From assembly GCA_027886185.1 (NCBI GenBank), contig WOAB01000093.1, positions 1,054,001 to 1,118,000 on the forward strand: a DNA stretch of 64,000 nt, in the 5' to 3' direction. Origin of the DNA: Rheum nobile (taxonomy: Eukaryota; Streptophyta; Magnoliopsida; Caryophyllales; Polygonaceae). Positions 10,082 through 20,739 of this stretch are shown here, in pieces (position 1 is the stretch's first letter; every line of letters begins with the position of its first letter). Under the pieces are notes generated by a model. It ran no database searches. It was not told where the DNA came from and saw only the letters and a list, made by a program, of their open reading frames with translations. Made by a program: the position numbers and the translations under genes.

Positions 10082-12595
10082 TTGTTAACTTTTTTTTTTG
10101 ATAAGGTAAAAATTAGGTTGAAAACCACAAAGAAGACGGTTTCTCAGTCTATAGCATCCTTACGGATGAGAATTACAAGTTATGAACTAACTCGAACATC
10201 TTCCAAGGAGCGCCGCTGGACCGTCTTTGCAATGAAATCGGCCACCGCATTACTTTCTCGGAAGACATGGGAAATCTGCACTGAAGAAAATATTTGTAAA
10301 ACACATGGGATGTCAGAAATTAAAATTTCTATATCCCATGGACAGTGCCAGATTTTATTGAGAACATTCACGATGGTCAGGTTGTCGCATTCAAGATGAA
10401 TGTCAGTAATGCCTAGCTCAGTAGCTCTTACCAGGGCATCTCTTACCGCTAGTGTTTATGTTTTTAGAGGGGTTGAGTAACCACATTTGTCCCCAAAAAG
10501 GAAAATTGGTTTACCCGTGTTGTTCCTGAGGATGTAGCCAAAACTAGACTCCCCATTGGATTTGGTAGATCCATCTGTATTTATTTTAATTATGTTATCT
10601 GGAGGTTTTTTCCATTTCTTTATTGGTCGTCGAGCATTGTTCATTTTCCTTTGTTTTTGTTTTCCATCTTCCAAACAGTTTGGATTCCAGCTCTTCATCT
10701 TGTTCCAATTCTCAATTTGTGTTTTAATATAACTTGGTACATCCTTTATGATATTGGTATCATCATTTGTTCTTCCAAAGCTTTGTTGGTTTCTATAAAA
10801 CCAAATTCTCCACCAGGAGACCAAGAGATCTATGAAATGTGATTTCTCAGTTTTTTGTCGAATTTCCTCAATTATTTCAGTAATCTTTTTATTTCCAGTG
10901 TAAATGGATCTAATGATAGCACATGTCTGAGGATTCATTTTCTCAATTGTTTTTAGTGTATGGTTGCATTGGAAAAGGAGGTAGTTCAAATCCTCGAAAA
11001 GAGCATTGCATCGGATGCAGCCCTGGGGGAATGAGACCCCTTTTTCTGCTAGTCTAGCTTTGGTCGGGAGTCCGTTTTTTATTATTTTCCAGATAAAGTT
11101 TTTAACTTTGGGATACGTGTCCATCTTCCAAATTCAAGATGAATCGTAGGCAGTATATCTCTTATTTTTGTTGATTAACTCCATAGCAGAATTCGTTGAG
11201 AACCAGCCATTTTTGCTAGATTCCCAGTATATTCTGTCATGAATATCATTCAGAGGTATAAGTAAAGAAATCATTTTATTTGTCAGGTCATGTGGTAAGT
11301 ATTGTTCTATTAGATCCTTGTTCCAGGTTTTATTTGGTAGCATAAAATCTGCTACCAAAGCATCCTTATTTGGGATTAACTGTGTGGTTATGGTATTACA
11401 TAATGGGATTTTAGAGATCCAGTTATCCGTCTAGAATTTAATTATTCTGCCATTGCCAACTTGCCAAATTAGTCCAGATTTGAATTCATCCAGGAGTTCA
11501 ATCATTTTGGACCATTGCCAAGAGCAATTTCCTTTTCTTTTGTAATGAAATAAATGTTTTGTTTTCAAGTATTTTTCAGAAACCACTTTGACCCAAAAAT
11601 TATTTGGCTCTGTTAGAAGTTTCCATAAGAGTTTGAATTGTAATTTTTTATTCATGTCTTTTGACTTTCTCACTCCAAGGCCACCTTGTCGTGTTGGTTT
11701 ACAAATCTTCTCCCACCCTATAAGTGGTTTATAGGAGTTATCTTTGTTCCAAAAGAAAGATCTGTTTAGCTTGTCAAGTTCATTATGTGTGTGAGTAGAT
11801 AACATGAAGCTTTGCATAAGGTAGTTTGGTCTTGATGCCAGATTGGCTTTTATTAGTGTTGTTCTTCCTGCTTGGGAGAGAGAGTTTGTTTTCCATTTAG
11901 ATAATTGTTGTTGTGTGCTAATAAGTAGATCGCCAAAAGTGTTTGAATTGACTCTACCACTAATAATAGGGCAGCCAAGATATTTGTCGAGGGAAATCAT
12001 ATTTATGATTGTGAGAGTCCCTTGTATCGCTAATTTCCTCTGGTTGGTGACATTTTTCGTGACTTGGAAAGCCGATTTATGAAAATTGACTTTTTGTCCT
12101 GATATTTTGCAGTATTCATCTACAATCTCCTTTATTTCCTTACAGTTTTCTTGTTTAGCTTTTGAGAAGATAACAATGTCATCTGCAAAAGCCAGGAAAG
12201 GAATTATTGTTCCTCATTGAGTGATTTTGAAACCTAAGGGGTTTCGAGGTCTTTCAAATGCTTGTTGTAGTTTTCTTGCGAGGATTTTAGATCCTAGAAT
12301 AAACAGGAAAGGGGAAAGGGGATCACCCTGTCTGAGTCCTCTCGAGGGTGTAAAAATTTTTGTTGGTCCGGTGTTAACAAGGACTGAGAAGGATACTGTT
12401 GTAATACATTCTTTGATCCAGTTGATAATTTTTTTATGAAATCCAAATTTTTCCATGATTTTAAAAATGAAATTTCATTCAATTCTATCATAAGCTTTTT
12501 CCATGTCTAATTTTAGGACAATAAACCCTTTAGTTCCTTTTTTCGATTTGAAAGAGTGAAAGATTTCATGAGCAATCAGATTGAGTAACACAGTA
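10082..12595 (-). mobile_element. 5'-truncated L1-type LINE
   Basis: A non-LTR retrotransposon on the minus strand. Its 3' end is marked by a poly(A) tail, seen as a T-run at about 10092-10101 on the plus strand, right after the RNase H coding region and a short 3' UTR. Its 5' end stops in the middle of the reverse transcriptase at about 12595, the typical result of incomplete target-primed reverse transcription. Target-site duplications were not found by eye. Order on the minus strand: RT, zinc-binding RT-associated domain, RNase H. Confidence 0.85.
10170..12595 (-). pseudogene. LINE ORF2 remnant: reverse transcriptase, zf-RVT and RNase H
   Basis: RT blocks in order on the minus strand: LKLDMEKAYDRIE (about 12480-12520), GLRQGDPLSPFLFILG (about 12300-12345), then FADDIVIF, the catalytic pair of aspartates, at about 12170-12190, and KYLGCPIISGRV (about 11940-11990). 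The RT-linked zinc domain lies near 10980-11120 (LPTKARLAEKGVSF, then CIRCNALFEDLNYLLFQC), and a plant-LINE RNase H follows (INTDGSTKSNGESSFGY, about 10520-10580; ECDNL near 10395; AVADFIAK near 10215-10240). Nonsense codons and frame changes occur near 12475, 12215, 11430, 11140 and 10455, so it is not functional. RNase H at the C-terminus is a feature of plant L1 elements. Confidence 0.85.
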
Positions 12596-14375
12596 GCACA
12601 AGTTGTACGTTTATAAAATAATATGTACTTGAAAAATTGGTAGTGACATGTTCAATCTTGATTTCTTTATATATATTTGGAGTGAAATCTTTTATCTCTA
12701 CAATGTTTATATTTATCAATTCACCCACCTCATTTTTATTGATTTGTCTATGCCTTGGAATAATCTAGCACATCTACATGTCAATCTCTTCGTATTTCTC
12801 GTATGATTTAATATATTTGAAGTTTTGTAATCACATAGTCATTGATTTGTAATTATGTAAGGCTCATTCATATACCAAACTTCTTTTTCATTCAAAGCCT
12901 AATATAATTTTAGAATAATCGATCCGTGCATGACACAAGGTTTAAACTATTTTTTTGTATAAAAGAGTGTCTGCATATACTTCACCCTCAACTTTTATAT
13001 ACAAACTTCAGTATCAAATAAGCATGTTCTCTAGGAAAATTATATTATCAAATAAGCATCCTCGATTTTTATATGGAAATGTCAATATTATATAAACATT
13101 ATTTATGATAATGTTTATATAAATTATTATGTCAAATAGACTCTTAATCTGACTTTATAAAATGTGTCGTATGATTGACGGCAAAACCCGTGTTTGTTCG
13201 ACATTTTATTCTATAGGCGAATTTGCATGGATAACCCATTTTATATAAAAGTTTATAAAAATACCCCATAAATTACAAAATAGAAAAACATATCTATTTG
13301 AGTATTTTTGGCATAATTTTTTTTTCTTTTAAAACAAAACATCAGAAAAATAAATAATTTTTTATGAAAAGAAACTCAAACAATACAATTTTATTAAACG
13401 AAAATTATTAAAAAGTAAACAAAATCGTAAAACCTTAATTCATTTTTGTTATTAAAGATGGAAAGTAAAGATTTAGTGAAATCTTTATCAAAAAAATTTG
13501 TAATCTTCCTGCCAGTGCTTCTTCTATATCTTGACAGTCTTTCATTCAACTCGATCTAATCAACCCTAAAATCTTAATTCGTTCGTCTTCATCCTCCTAT
13601 ACCATTGAGCTAAATCATGTCGGTCTCCTTTATTTAACATGTTAATCAGACAAGATACATGATTTTCATCGGCCTCCATATTAATCATGGCATACTTGAA
13701 TGTTTATCGTGTCATCTAGTAGACTGCTTTTTTGGTGACAAGACCTTATGGACTTTCAATTGAACATAATGCAGAGTTTTATTGACACGAGTTTTAGTCT
13801 GGCGTACTACAATATTTATCCTTTCGATTTGTAAACTGTTGAATAGTTGTTGTGGTGGAGTACTGATTCTTCATGAAAAAAATCAAAAAATATATTAAAA
13901 AATGGGAAAATAAAATATTAAAGGGAAAAAAATGAAACTACTTACCATTAAGCGTGTTTTTTCCCTCCTACCTATAACCACAATTATTAAAGATGGAAAT
14001 CAAAGATTTTGTGAGATCTTAAAAAACGGTTTTGCAATCTTCTTTTCACTCTTATCGTGCCACTATTCCAATTCACCCTAACTCCATTCATTCATCCTCT
14101 TTTTTTCCGAAGTCGTCATATGTAATCTTAGCCGAAGCAACCATGGGTAAGTTTTGTTTCTGTCATACATGAAATTCTATCATGTTGGTCTTCGCTTTTT
14201 ACAAGTAGTGGTATTCACTCTTCAGCGGATAAGATGGCTTCCCGACGAGACGAGGCGAGGCGACGAGGCAGAGAGATCTGTAAGAGGCATGGTGCAGAGA
14301 AAGAAAATGAGGGAATTGAGAAATGGAAATGAGGGAGGGAGATTATTTGAAATTTAGAATTAACGTTTCAGCTTT
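12596..14375. other. AT-rich intergenic stretch
   Basis: No gene is supported. Two segments (about 13455-13610 and 13988-14125) resemble each other as diverged direct repeats (both begin AAAGATGGAAA..., pass through GATTT-GTGA-ATCTT and end near TTCATCCTC), which may be an old duplication. The small frame at 14154-14357 has no recognisable features. Confidence 0.5.
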
Positions 14376-15237
14376 TGTTAGGAAATGAACTTTTGGGAAC
14401 TCCAGTTCCCTACCTAGTTCCCTTCCTCAGTTTTCCTAGTTTTGATAATGACAAACACCTTTGCTATTAATATTTCCACTTGTGTGACAAAACAAGGAAC
14501 TTCGGACTTGGAAAGCACGAAACAGAACTACTGACGCCAGACTTGGGAACTGGCGGAAGGAACTGAAGCTTGCTGGCGCCAGAAACACTTGGATAAATCT
14601 GTGAAGGCGGCGGCGAACTGTTTAGGGTAGATCTTAGTTAGAGAGAGAACTACAAGATCATATCCTGTTTCCATATATTTTAGGAGCGTAAAAGATTATC
14701 TTTTATGGAAACAAAACATGTAAAAGTCGGTAGAGATAATATTTGGAAACAAATGTTATCTTTAACGATTTCTTTTGATTATTTTATTTGTTTGATTTAG
14801 TTATTGAAGATTTGCTTCCTTCAGTAATTAAGTCATATAAATAAAGTAATTAAACCTCTCTCATTTTTTAACGCATTCACGAAGAGAAGATTTCGAGTGC
14901 TGTGAAGAAGTTGTGCCGAGTTCTTTGAAGAAGAACGACGTAAGTTACTTGCTTGTTGTTGCTTGGTTAGGTCGAACTAGGTAGAGAGTCTTTTAGTGTG
15001 TCTAAGACTTAATCTGTGTGTTCTATTCTAGTTGATTGTAACCGAAGTATTAATACAAGAAGTAGACTTTGAAATCCTCTTGCAAGAGAGGTATTGGGTT
15101 TTATCCTGGATAACTAGTTGGTTATCAAAGGTTCTCACTCTAAGGAACTTGTCTTGAATCTGCTATTGTTTACTTATTCTGCTGCTTAGGGAACTGGACT
15201 CCCAGTTCCCTCGATAACTAACAAGTACGATCCTACA
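14376..15237 (+). repeat. Copia-1 5' LTR
   Basis: Starts TGTTAGGAA and ends GATCCTACA, with TG...CA ends. It contains paired 'GGGAACT...AGTTCCC' motifs at both ends and an AAGTCATATAAATAAAG promoter-like stretch at about 14828-14845. Confidence 0.93.
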
Positions 15238-15239
15238 AT

Positions 15240-15251
15240 TGGTATCAGAGC
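15240..15251 (+). other. Copia-1 primer-binding site
   Basis: TGGTATCAGAGC, a perfect 12-base complement to initiator Met tRNA, 2 bases after the 5' LTR. Confidence 0.92.
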
Positions 15252-15288
15252 AGGCGCTCTAGATTTGTGTTAGTTTACAGATTTCAAG

Positions 15289-17287
15289 ATGTCTAGTTCA
15301 AGCGAATTCAGCATGGGAATCTCCATCAACAAACCCCACATTCGTAAGAAGGGAGAAGAAGAATGGTGGGAGAAGTGCATGACCAACTACATCCAAACCA
15401 TGGACTATCAGTGATGGCGCGTGATAGAGAATGGTGATGGAGTCATTCCTAAGGACTTAACTGAAGACCAATGGAAGCCTGAGTACTACACCATCAAAGA
15501 GAAGAATGCTAAAGCTCGTCAACTCATTCTCAATGGGCTAACAAGGGAGGACATGGACAAGGTGATAGGAATTGCAACCGCTAAGGGAATCTGGACTGCC
15601 CTAAAGGAAATGCATGAAGGAAGTGATGAACTAAAGCAAAGCAGGAAATATGCTCTAAAAGGAGAGTACCATACCTTCGAGATGCTGGAAACTGAGAACA
15701 TCTCCCAATATCACTCACGTTACACAAGACTTGTCACTAAACTCAACAATTCTGATGTGAAACTTGATGAATGGTCCAAATCCCTCGTCATCATCAACGG
15801 TCTCAACTCCAAGTTTAGCCTCATCAAAAGGGTGTTAAAGACCACTCCTGGGATTCAAGGTATTCCCTTAACTCAAATCATAGGGAAACTGGAAGTTGAA
15901 GAAAGGGAAACACTCAAAGCAAGCTCTGCAAAAAGGGTGGAAAAGGGAATCGCCTTAAAAATCTCAAAGGCTTTTTCCAGGCTGGAAATGGAGGAAGAAA
16001 ACTCCGATCTTGAAGAAGATGATGATGAGATGACAGTCTTAGTTACCAAACACATCAGGAAGCACTTTATCAAAGGCAATTTCAAAAAGAACTTCCAGAA
16101 AAGAGATCTCTCTGAAATCTCCTGCTATCAATGCAAGGAAAGAGGACACATAGCTAGGAACTGTCCTAAGAACGCTAATGAAGAAGACAAATCCATGCAG
16201 AAGAAGGCTATGTTTGCTACCTTTGGAGACGACTCTGAAGACTCTGAAGGGGAACTGGAGACAAATCAAACTTCTAGAGGAAAATGCTTAATGGCCAAGG
16301 AGGACTCAACTGAATCAGATGACTCCGAGGTATCTTCTTCTGACCTTTCTAAATCTCTTCTTGAATGTGATAAAAAAACAGTTAATTAAGGTCATTAAGA
16401 AATTTGGAAAGGAAATTAGTTCCCTCCAAGAGAAAATAGAGGAATATGAAGATGAAATATCCGGTTTAACCACTGAAAACTCTGTCTGGGGTAAGAAACT
16501 TGATGAATCTGAGAAGTTACTTGCTAAATCACTTGCTAATCCCTTAAGAAAGTGTGAGTCTTGCAAAAATGTTAAAACTGAACTCATGCATGTTGATAAC
16601 CCCCCAGTTCCCTCTACAGACTCTGAAAATAAGACCTCATCTATGCTTAAAGAAATCATGAATAAACTTGATCATCTCACTCACTCTATAAATGAGAAAA
16701 CTATTTTTGTTAAGCAACGTCATGGTCTTGGTTACTCTGGTAAAAATGATTCTGTGGAAACATGCTCTGCTGAAAATGAGAAAATAAGAAAGGAACTGGC
16801 CGAGAAAAATGAGTTTCTCAATGGTGCGTTGCAAAACTCTCGTGACAAAGCCCAGTTCCTAGAGGAGAAGGTAAAAGTGCTTGAACAAAAGCCCAAAGAG
16901 AACCAAACCTGGTTCAATGGTCAAAACGCTCACAAGATGTATGTTGCCCAAGCTCAGAGAACTAAAGGTAAGAAAGTTAACTTTGAGCAAAGAAAGCAAG
17001 AAAGACCATTCCGAGCTGGTCATGGTAAGTATGGTCATGTTGTCTATAATCGTGTTTGCTGGCATTGTGGTAAAAATGGTCACTATATTCATGAGTGCAT
17101 TCACAAGAAAAGACAAATGAAAGAGAATGCTAGGAAAAGGAACCAGAAAACTAATAACAAGAAAAGGATGCATACCATTAATGATTTGAATGATCCTTAT
17201 TATTTTGTTCCTGCTTCTAACCCACAGACAAGATATCAACCTCATTCACCCAGAAAACCTAAGCTTAGCTGGGTTCCAAAAGGTTGA
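15289..17287 (+). pseudogene. Copia-1 gag
   Basis: The ATG at 15289 begins MSSSSEFSMGISINKPHIR. The core resembles the UBN2/retrotransposon gag region (ATAKGIWTALKEMHEGSDE, about 15578-15634), followed by a first CCHC zinc knuckle CYQCKERGHIARNC (about 16123-16164), a Ser/Asp/Glu-rich linker, a coiled-coil stretch and a second knuckle CWHCGKNGHYIHEC (about 17059-17100). Gag coats element RNA in virus-like particles. Lesions: TGA at about 15412 (other copies have a Cys codon there) and a one-base gain in the A-run near 16373-16379 that shifts frame. Gag ends WVPKG-stop at 17285-17287. Confidence 0.9.
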
Positions 17288-17596
17288 GTTCCCTTGTGCA
17301 GGACGAAGTGCGACAACAAGACAAATGGTACATAGACAGTGGATGCTCGTGCCATATGACCGAAAATAGAAGAAAAAATGTCGTCACTTCAGCAACACCA
17401 AGGAGGAACCATTTCCTTCGGAGATAAGAGAAAGGGAACAATCTGTGGAACTGGAAGTGTGAATCTCACTGATCACATTAAGGTAAGTAACGTTAACCTA
17501 GTTGAAAAGGGAATATTTTGCTAGAACATTGTAGGACTGAAGATCAAATTGTCGATATATTTACTAAAGCACTGAAGTGAGAACCTTACGAGTCCT
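17288..17596 (+). pseudogene. Copia-1 pol remnant: protease start fused to RNase H tail
   Basis: The beginning reads as the protease region (DKWYIDSGCSCHMT, with the active-site-like DSG, about 17320-17361). At GTTGAAAA (17501-17508) it jumps directly to sequence that in copia-2 lies at about 56,387 (end of RNase H, EHCRT...), without about 2.8 kb of pol. A single extra A near 17370 breaks the protease frame as well. No functional product is possible. Confidence 0.88.
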
Positions 17597-18860
17597 TTAG
17601 GTTACTCCTGGGAATGATTTTCCTAAACTAGTAGTTTCGGTTGTTTTTACTAGTTCCCTTGCTTTGACTAGATTTGATCTTTTCTATGATTTCATTGGCA
17701 ATATTGCTGATATTTGATCTTGTAATGGCCTCGCATGTCCTGTAATAGTTGTTCTAAAGCATGATCTTAATTATCTTGCATGATTTCATGATTTTATGGT
17801 ACAATTGAACCTTGATTGCATCTCTTTGTTGGCCTTAAAAGTAGTCGGTTTGATCTATTTTAACCCTCATCATAAGCCGAAATGATAATTGACTACAAAC
17901 CGTCCTAAGCCTGACTGCATTGCATAATTCCTTATGATCCATCTTTAGTCCACAACTGGGAATTATCTTTGTGGTGTCAAAATTGCCAACCTCTTTTCTC
18001 TTGATCATGGGTACGTATTTTTCTTGAGTGTTGCTTGGTTCCCTACATAAATGTACCCATATCTATCATGTTCCGTGTCACAAACTGAGGAAAGGAACTG
18101 GGAATTGCTCTCAACTTCCAGAATTCAAATCTGCTGGAATTTTGCTGCTTTTTGAGAAAAATTAATGCAAGTATAGCCGTTGAAGATCTTATGAATGTTG
18201 AAGTGTTGTTTTGGGTTTTCTATTCTTAAAATAAAATTAAAAAAAAATATGCGAGTTCCCTTATTTATAAAAAAAAAGGGGGAAAGAAAGAAAAGAAAAG
18301 GGGGTTGAATGAAAGAAGTCATATGTGCAGCCCGAAGAGAAGAAAATTGAGGAGGAGCAGAAGCATGAGGAGTAGTTCTCCTGGTTCCCTACTCAGATGA
18401 CACGGAGCCCGTAGTTCCCTTAGGATCTCACTTCCACATTATGATCCTTTTTGTGTCTCTCTGAGTGCTTTATTGTTATATGTTGTCTTTGCTTCTCTTA
18501 TATTTAATGAAATATGTTGACGTCCTTGCGTTGTTATGTCTTGCCTTCAACTTCTATTACGGTGCCATTTCTCTAGAGGTCAAAGCAAGTCATTGGTTCT
18601 ACCTAAATTTTCTATGCTTATCATCAAACTGTTTCTTTTCGATGATGTCAAAAGGGGGGAATGATCTTTGCAACCTGGAACTAATAGGATGAAAGGAACT
18701 CTGAACTGGTTGTCTTCTTAAGGGGGAACTAAGGAACTAGATCTGGTATTAAGGGGAATATGCAATTCACTAATGATTATTCTACATCTAGTTATGTTCT
18801 GTCCCTTCATCATATTATTCATGTCTATTTCGATATGCTTGTTCTACATGTTTGTCATCA
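17597..18860 (+). other. Copia-1 3' untranslated region with third ORF deleted
   Basis: 17597-18120 matches the region after pol in copia-2 (from about 56510) and copia-3. The third ORF that follows there is absent here; about 18130-18330 is short AT-rich sequence, and homology resumes at about 18335 with the sequence after the ORF3 stop (TTCCCTACTCAG...GATCTCACTTCC). The frame at 18465-18692 is not supported as a gene. Confidence 0.75.
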
Positions 18861-18876
18861 TCAAAAAGGGGAAAAT
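18861..18876 (+). other. Copia-1 polypurine tract
   Basis: TCAAAAAGGGGAAAAT directly precedes the 3' LTR, where plus-strand DNA synthesis would start. The same tract is present in reverse beside the copia-3 3' LTR. Confidence 0.85.
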
Positions 18877-19737
18877 TGTTAGGAAGTGAACTTTTGGGAA
18901 CTCCAGTTCCCTACCTAGTTCCCTTCCTCAGTTTTCCTAGTTTTGATAATGACAAACATTTTGCTAATAATATTTCCACTTGTGTGACAAAACAGAGAAC
19001 TTTGGACTTGGAAAGCACGAAACAGAACTACTGACGCCAGACTTGGGAACTGGCGGAAGGAACTGAAGCTTGCTGGCGCCAGAAACACTTGGATAAATCT
19101 GTGAAGGCGGCGGCGAGCTGTTTAGGGTAGATCTTAGTTAGAGAGAGAACTACAAGATCATATCCTGTTTCCATATATTTTAGGAGCGTAAAAAATTATC
19201 TTTTATGGAAACAAAACATGTAAAAGTCGGTAGAGATAATATTTGGAAACAAATGTCATCTTTAACGATTTCTTTTGATTAGTTTATTTGTTTGATTTAT
19301 TATTGAAGATTTGCTTCCTTCAGTAATTAAGTCATATAAATAAAGTAATTAAACCTCTCTCATTTTTTAACGCATTCACGAAGAGAAGATTTCAAGTGCT
19401 GTGAAGAAGTTGTGTCGAGTTCTTTGAAGAAGAACGAAGTAAGTTACTTGCTTGTTGTTGCTTGGTTAGGTCGAACTAGGTAGAGAGTCTCTTAGTGTGT
19501 CTAAGACTTGAATCTGTGTGTTCTATTCTAGTTGATTGTAACCGAAGTATTAATACAAGTAGTAGACTTTGAAATCCTCTTGCAAGAGAGGTAGTGGGTT
19601 TTATCCTAGATAACTAGTTGGTTATCAAAGGTTCTCACTCTAAGGAACTTGTCTTGAATCTGCTATTGTTTACTTATTCCGCTGCTTAGGGAACTGGACT
19701 CCCAGTTCCCTCGATAACTAACAAGTACGATCCTACA
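18877..19737 (+). repeat. Copia-1 3' LTR
   Basis: 861 bp, starting TGTTAGGAAG and ending GATCCTACA. It differs from the 5' LTR at only a small number of positions by eye, pointing to a fairly recent insertion. Confidence 0.93.
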
Positions 19738-20520
19738 ACTTTTATTTTATTTTTTATTTTTTGTATTTAATATTACTTTTATGTTTTTTTAAATGAAAAA
19801 ATTATTATTAAAATATATAATTTACATTTTTAAAAAAAGTTCATTTTTTAGAGTTTGGACATTTGTTACTATAATTTTGGATATAAACTTAATTATTTCA
19901 GGCATGTTTGCAACATTGTAAAAACAAAAACATTTTGCAAAGAAATTTATAAAATGGATGGACTACTAAAAATATTTTGTTCGGATAACAGGTCAAGCCG
20001 AGTCAGGTCATTATAGATTTATAGGTCAGCGGGCGGTTTGGGTAGACCAACGGATCAAAGGCGTCATTTTAACAATATTTTGTTCACTATTAAAATATTA
20101 TTAAATAGTTAAAAACTAATTTAAGTATGTCAAAATAAGTTGAAATCAATCAAAAAATAGTAATAACATTAATTATTTTATTGTAATTTATATTAATTGA
20201 CCAAAATCATATTTTATTTTTAATTTATATTATATTAATTTATAAATTTCTGAATTATAGAAATTATATAAGTACAACAATAATCTTTTTTAGGATAATT
20301 GAGCATATTATCATTATTTATATGTCATTTATATATTTTATGTTATATTTTACTAATACTCCACATTCATTCGTTAATCGTGTCGGGTTCGGGTTGGTCG
20401 GGTTCGATCATACATTCTTGGGTTAGATTTCGATTCGGTAAATTCGGGTTAAAAAAATTGGATTAAGTCGGGTCAGGTAGAAAAAAACGGGTCGATCAGA
20501 ATTTCTAGACAACCCTAATT
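19738..20520. other. AT-rich spacer with degenerate GGGTCGGGTT repeats
   Basis: No gene. From about 19990 to 20510 there are scattered CGGGTT/GGGTCAGG words (for example TCGTGTCGGGTTCGGGTTGG at about 20377), a dispersed low-complexity pattern common in plant genomes. Confidence 0.5.
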
Positions 20521-20739
20521 CTATATGATCGTCAGCATTATTACGTGGACTAGACGACTAGTTATGTATCCAAGTTGGGCAAAGTCGCAAGCGCGTGCCA
20601 AGAAATTACGTCGGAACTTCCGTCGAGGAAAAGTAGTGGAGACTCGGCCTTGAAATCTTGACTCCAATATTGAAGAAATCAAATATATAAAAGTAAGAAG
20701 GTGAGAAAGTGAATAGTTCATCACAATCATATGTCATAC

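Larger units (their letters stand above)
14376..19737 (+). mobile_element. Copia-1: deleted Ty1/copia (SIRE/Maximus-like) element with both LTRs
   Basis: 5.36 kb bounded by two LTRs of 862 and 861 bp that look almost identical. Flanking 5-mers are gcttt and acttt, a near-match target duplication. Internal order: PBS, gag (frameshifted), start of the protease region, then an abrupt join to the last codons of RNase H, a 3' non-coding tail and a polypurine tract. Compared with copia-2 and copia-3 in this window, the whole of integrase, RT and most of RNase H, and also the third ORF, are missing. It cannot move on its own. Confidence 0.93.

Noticed and set aside
15240..15251. tRNA gene match
   Set aside because: Only the 12-base complement of a tRNA 3' end, placed next to an LTR; these are primer-binding sites. 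No complete tRNA gene was seen in the window.
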